Assembly (NCBI GenBank): GCA_023249255.1
Contig: JAHFCY010000209.1
Coordinates: 1 to 5,711 of the forward strand
From: Candidatus Lindowiibacteriota bacterium
Lineage (GTDB): Bacteria; Lindowbacteria; 2-12-FULL-62-27
DNA length: 5,711 bases
Direction of reading: 5' to 3'
Both the position numbers and the translations under genes were made by a program. Below the pieces are notes generated by a model that had not been told where the DNA came from, ran no database searches, and saw only the letters and a list, made by a program, of their open reading frames with translations. The number at the start of each line of letters is the position of its first letter. The stretch's first letter is position 1. Of this stretch, positions 3,477 through 5,711 are shown in pieces.

Positions 3477-5711
3477 ATGCAAATTTTCGTCAAGACTTTG
3501 AATGGAAAAACCATTACGCTTGACGTGGAGTCGTCCGACAGTATCGAGAACGTAAAGGCCAAAATTCAGGATAAAGAAGGACTGGTTCCATCGAGCCAGC
3601 GGCTGATCTTCGCCGGCAAAGAGCTTGAGGACGGCCGAACCCTCTCCGACTACAATATCCGGAAGGAATCGACGATTCATCTGGTGCGCCGCGACTCCTC
3701 GACGCAAACGACGGCGGCGAAGCCTTCGCTGGAGCTATGGGTCTACGCTGGCGCGACGTTCAAAGCGGTGTCGGCCGGCGGCGTGCCGCCGTATTCTTAT
3801 TCGCTGTCCGCGAACAATTCCGGCGGGAAAATATCCGCCGACGGAATTTACACCGCAGGTTCGACGTTCGACGTGGCCGACGTCATCCGGGTCACCGACG
3901 TGAACAGCACGTTCCTTGAATGCCGGGCCAATGTCCGGGCGGGGTTGGGCATCACCCCGGCGACGTCGAAGGTTGTGCCGGGCGGGCCGCAGAAATTCGA
4001 CGGGTCGGGCGGGTCGGGCAAATATACCTACTCGATTTTACACAACAAATCCGGCGGCGCGATCGACGCGTCGACCGGGGAATACACGGCCGGATCGAAG
4101 ATCGGCGTGTCGGACGTGATTCGAATGACGGACGGAACATCCGAAGTGGACGCAACGGTCAGCGTCGAAGTCGAGAAGCCATCAAACACCGGCGCGCCCA
4201 CAATCAGCGGCACACCAAAGATCGGCGAAAAACTCACGTGCGATCCAGGTGACTGGAGTGGGAATCCGAAGTTCACGTACCAGTGGTTGCGGGATGGCGA
4301 GAAGATCATGGGTGCGGACGAGGAGAAATACACGACGACCGCAGACGACGACATGAAAAAGATCTCATGCGAAGTGACCGCAACGAACTCGGGCGGTTCG
4401 ACGTCGACGGTCTCAAACGAGATCGTGCCGAAGATGCAGGCGCCGGTCAACGCCGGCGGAGCCGGACTGCCAAAGATATCGCCCTCGGAACCCACGGTCG
4501 GGGATGTCCTGACGTGCAATCCGGGCAAGTGGAGCGGGGATCCGAAGTTCACGTACCAGTGGTTGCGGGATGGCTCAAAGATCGACGGCGCGGACGGGGC
4601 GACGTACACGACAACCGATGCCGACGACATGAAGAAGCTCAAATGCGAAGTGACCGCGACAAATTCTGGCGGCTCGAATTCCGCCATCTCAAACGTTGTC
4701 GTGCCGAAGATGCTGGCACCGGTGAACGCCGGCGGAACCGCGATGCCGAAGATATCGCCCTCGGAACCTACGGTCGGAAACGTTCTGACGTGCAATCCGG
4801 GCAAGTGGAGCGGGGATCCGAAGTTCGCGTACCAGTGGCTGCGGGATGGCGAGAAGATCAAGGGCGCGGACGAGGCGACGTATACGACGGCCGAGGTCGA
4901 CGACATGAAAAATATCTCATGCGAAGTGACGGCGACAAATTCTGGCGGCTCGAATTCCGCTATCTCAAACCATGTCGTGCCGAAGATGTCGGCGCCGGTG
5001 AACGCCGGCGGAACCGCGATGCCGAAGATATCGCCCGTCGAACCGACGGTTGGCGGTGTTCTGACGTGTAATCCGGGCAAGTGGAGCGGGAATCCGAAGT
5101 TCGCGTACCAGTGGTTGCGCGATGGCTCAAAGATCGACGGCGCGACCGATGCGACATACACGACGACCGCGGACGACGATATGAAAAATATATCGTGCGA
5201 AGTGACTGCAACAAACTCGGGCGGATCAAAGTCGGCAATCTCAAACGAGGTCGTGCCGAAGATGTCTGCGCCGGTGAATGACAAGTCGGCGTTGCCGAGG
5301 ATAACGCCCTCGCAACCTACGGTTGGCGATGTCCTGACGTGCAATCCGGGAACTTGGAGCGGCGATCCGAAGTTCGCGTACCAGTGGTTCCGGAACGGCG
5401 AGAAGATTCCGGGCGCGGACGAAGAGAAATTCACGACGACCGAGGCCGACGACATGAAGAAGCTCAAATGCGAAGTGACCGCGACAAACTCGGGCGGCAC
5501 AAAGTCGGCAATCTCGAACGAGGTCGTGCCGAATATGTCGGGGCCGATAAACGACAAGTCCGCGATGCCGAAGATATCGCCACCGGAACCTACGGTCGGG
5601 GACGTTCTGACGTGTGACCGGGGCAAGTGGAGTGGGAATCCGAAGTTCGCGTACCAGTGGTTGCGGGACGGAGAGAAGATCACGGGCGCGACCGATGCGA
5701 CATACACGACG
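3381..5711 (+). CDS. Secreted ubiquitin-domain protein with bacterial Ig-like repeats (3' end beyond window)
   Basis: There are 777 codons from ATG 3381 to the window edge, open without a stop. The upstream gene stops at 3379, so translation probably reinitiates (TAA-T-ATG); no Shine-Dalgarno is visible, and an in-frame TGA at 3336 with no start between leaves 3381 as the start. Domains in order: signal peptide 1-32; ubiquitin 33-104; Ser/Thr linker 105-115; two bacterial Ig-like domains about 116-187 and 189-264, each with a YS-x-NxSGG-x-I-x-A-x-G-x-YTAG core; then Ig-like repeats of 91-92 residues from 271 onward, the sixth cut by the edge. Each complete repeat has LTC...W-S-G...YQW-R-G...[10 protein letters not shown] with the two Cys 43 residues apart. 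The protein is predicted to be exported and probably displayed at the surface or released. The ubiquitin lacks a C-terminal Gly-Gly and is internal, so it cannot be activated in the usual way. Function is unknown; ligand mimicry or use as a stable tip domain are both possible. Confidence 0.93.
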   Translation, partial: MPARLRVSQKIGFLILAAACFLSVVPIDIAHAMQIFVKTLNGKTITLDVESSDSIENVKAKIQDKEGLVPSSQRLIFAGKELEDGRTLSDYNIRKESTIHLVRRDSSTQTTAAKPSLELWVYAGATFKAVSAGGVPPYSYSLSANNSGGKISADGIYTAGSTFDVADVIRVTDVNSTFLECRANVRAGLGITPATSKVVPGGPQKFDGSGGSGKYTYSILHNKSGGAIDASTGEYTAGSKIGVSDVIRMTDGTSEVDATVSVEVEKPSNTGAPTISGTPKIGEKLTCDPGDWSGNPKFTYQWLRDGEKIMGADEEKYTTTADDDMKKISCEVTATNSGGSTSTVSNEIVPKMQAPVNAGGAGLPKISPSEPTVGDVLTCNPGKWSGDPKFTYQWLRDGSKIDGADGATYTTTDADDMKKLKCEVTATNSGGSNSAISNVVVPKMLAPVNAGGTAMPKISPSEPTVGNVLTCNPGKWSGDPKFAYQWLRDGEKIKGADEATYTTAEVDDMKNISCEVTATNSGGSNSAISNHVVPKMSAPVNAGGTAMPKISPVEPTVGGVLTCNPGKWSGNPKFAYQWLRDGSKIDGATDATYTTTADDDMKNISCEVTATNSGGSKSAISNEVVPKMSAPVNDKSALPRITPSQPTVGDVLTCNPGTWSGDPKFAYQWFRNGEKIPGADEEKFTTTEADDMKKLKCEVTATNSGGTKSAISNEVVPNMSGPINDKSAMPKISPPEPTVGDVLTCDRGKWSGNPKFAYQWLRDGEKITGATDATYTT
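3477..3692 (+). other. Eukaryote-like ubiquitin domain
   Basis: Residues 33-104 align without gaps to human ubiquitin 1-72, with 12 differences: T9N, E16D, P19S, T22S, I36L, P37V, D39S, Q40S, Q49E, Q62R, L67I and L71R. That leaves 60 of 72 identical. Met1, Lys6/11/27/29/33/48/63, the Leu8-Ile44-Val70 patch with His68, Ser65 and R72 are all kept. Positions 73-76 are D-S-S-T in place of L-R-G-G. Hand-counted GC is about 50% here against 60-65% in sampled Ig-like repeats downstream, consistent with a different origin. The domain is well above the resemblance of prokaryotic beta-grasp proteins such as ThiS, MoaD or SAMPs. Confidence 0.96.
3726..4172 (+). repeat. Two tandem bacterial Ig-like domains (type with YTAG motif)
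   Basis: The copies span about 3726-3941 and 3945-4172. Shared elements are GG-x-P/K-Y-x-YS, N-x-SGG-x-I, Y-TAGS and DVIR-x-TD. The first copy is more diverged, with a Cys (C181) where the second has none. Together they form a spacer between the ubiquitin and the Cys-containing repeat array. Confidence 0.75.
4191..5711 (+). repeat. Tandem Ig-like repeats of 273-276 bases (five complete, sixth partial)
   Basis: Units begin at 4191, 4464, 4740, 5016, 5289 and 5562. The first conserved Cys codon lies at 4239, 4515, 4791, 5067, 5340 and 5613, a spacing of 276, 276, 276, 273 and 273 bases. Units 2 and 3 are nearly identical at the DNA level across the [11 protein letters not shown] block, which points to recent duplication or gene conversion. 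Linkers vary between PVNAGG and P(V/I)NDKS. Every complete unit has a Cys-Trp-Cys layout like a disulfide-bonded Ig fold. The array continues past the window, so the total copy number is unknown. Confidence 0.92.

Noticed and set aside
3381-3692. Member of a bacterial ubiquitin-like conjugation or defence (E1/E2/JAB) operon
   Set aside because: No E1, E2 or JAB peptidase gene is visible, the protein has a signal peptide, and the Gly-Gly end is missing.
3381-3692. Contaminating eukaryotic DNA or assembly chimera
   Set aside because: The ubiquitin is in frame with a bacterial signal peptide and Ig repeats, has no intron, and the Ig module is shared with the adjacent gene. Read-level data could still test this.
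3309-3707. 132-codon minus-strand open frame over the ubiquitin segment
   Set aside because: Antisense shadow of the ubiquitin coding sequence.
4283-5071. 262-codon plus-strand open frame
   Set aside because: Shifted reading of the same repeats; Arg/Asp/Gly-rich low-complexity product. The overlapping frame has signal peptide, ubiquitin and Ig domains.
4028-5707. 559-codon open frame on the minus strand
   Set aside because: It is antisense to the Ig-like repeats of the ubiquitin gene. Its product is just the periodic reverse reading of the 273-276 base units, with no recognisable domain, and it is kept open by the biased codon use of the repeats.

Overview
The window appears to come from an uncultured Gram-negative-type bacterium of moderately high GC. 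It carries bacterial families throughout (AbiEii-type nucleotidyltransferase, Rrf2 regulator, FecR-like domain, secreted proteins with bacterial Ig-like repeats), uses TTG and GTG starts, and has Shine-Dalgarno sites before some genes only. Nothing in it fixes the phylum. A PVC-type or other environmental lineage rich in giant secreted repeat proteins would fit, but that is inference.

Layout. (1) At 1-321 (+) is the C-terminal part of a small NTF2/SnoaL-like protein that enters from the left edge. (2) Converging on it, at 1371-348 (-), is a two-gene toxin-antitoxin-like unit: a 128-residue accessory/antitoxin-like protein with a TTG start, overlapping an AbiEii/AbiGii-type nucleotidyltransferase. 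(3) The 249-base region 1372-1620 separates this unit from a divergently transcribed Rrf2-family regulator (1621-2073, +). That regulator has IscR-like cysteines, a strong ribosome binding site and a candidate operator dyad. (4) A 97-base gap with a possible promoter and interlocked inverted repeats leads to two tightly linked secreted-protein genes. The first (2171-3379, +) has a signal-like segment, a FecR-like domain, one Ig-like domain and a Pro/Ala-rich tail. The second starts at 3381, one base after the first stops, and runs off the right edge (777 codons visible).

The second gene is the striking find. After a 32-residue signal peptide it encodes a eukaryote-like ubiquitin domain (residues 33-104), identical to human ubiquitin at 60 of the first 72 positions by direct comparison. 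All seven ubiquitin lysines, Met1 and the Leu8/Ile44/Val70 patch are retained. The LRLRGG tail is missing: R72 is followed by DSST and the chain continues into two bacterial Ig-like domains, then at least five and a half Ig-like repeats of 91-92 residues, each with a conserved Cys pair. The predicted signal-peptidase site (A-H-A/M) would expose ubiquitin Met1 as the mature N-terminus. The likely picture is an exported fibre- or surface-type protein displaying a non-conjugatable ubiquitin at its tip, co-expressed with a FecR/Ig-like partner that shares its Ig module. No E1, E2, E3 or deubiquitinase gene is visible, so a classical ubiquitin-like conjugation pathway is not supported.
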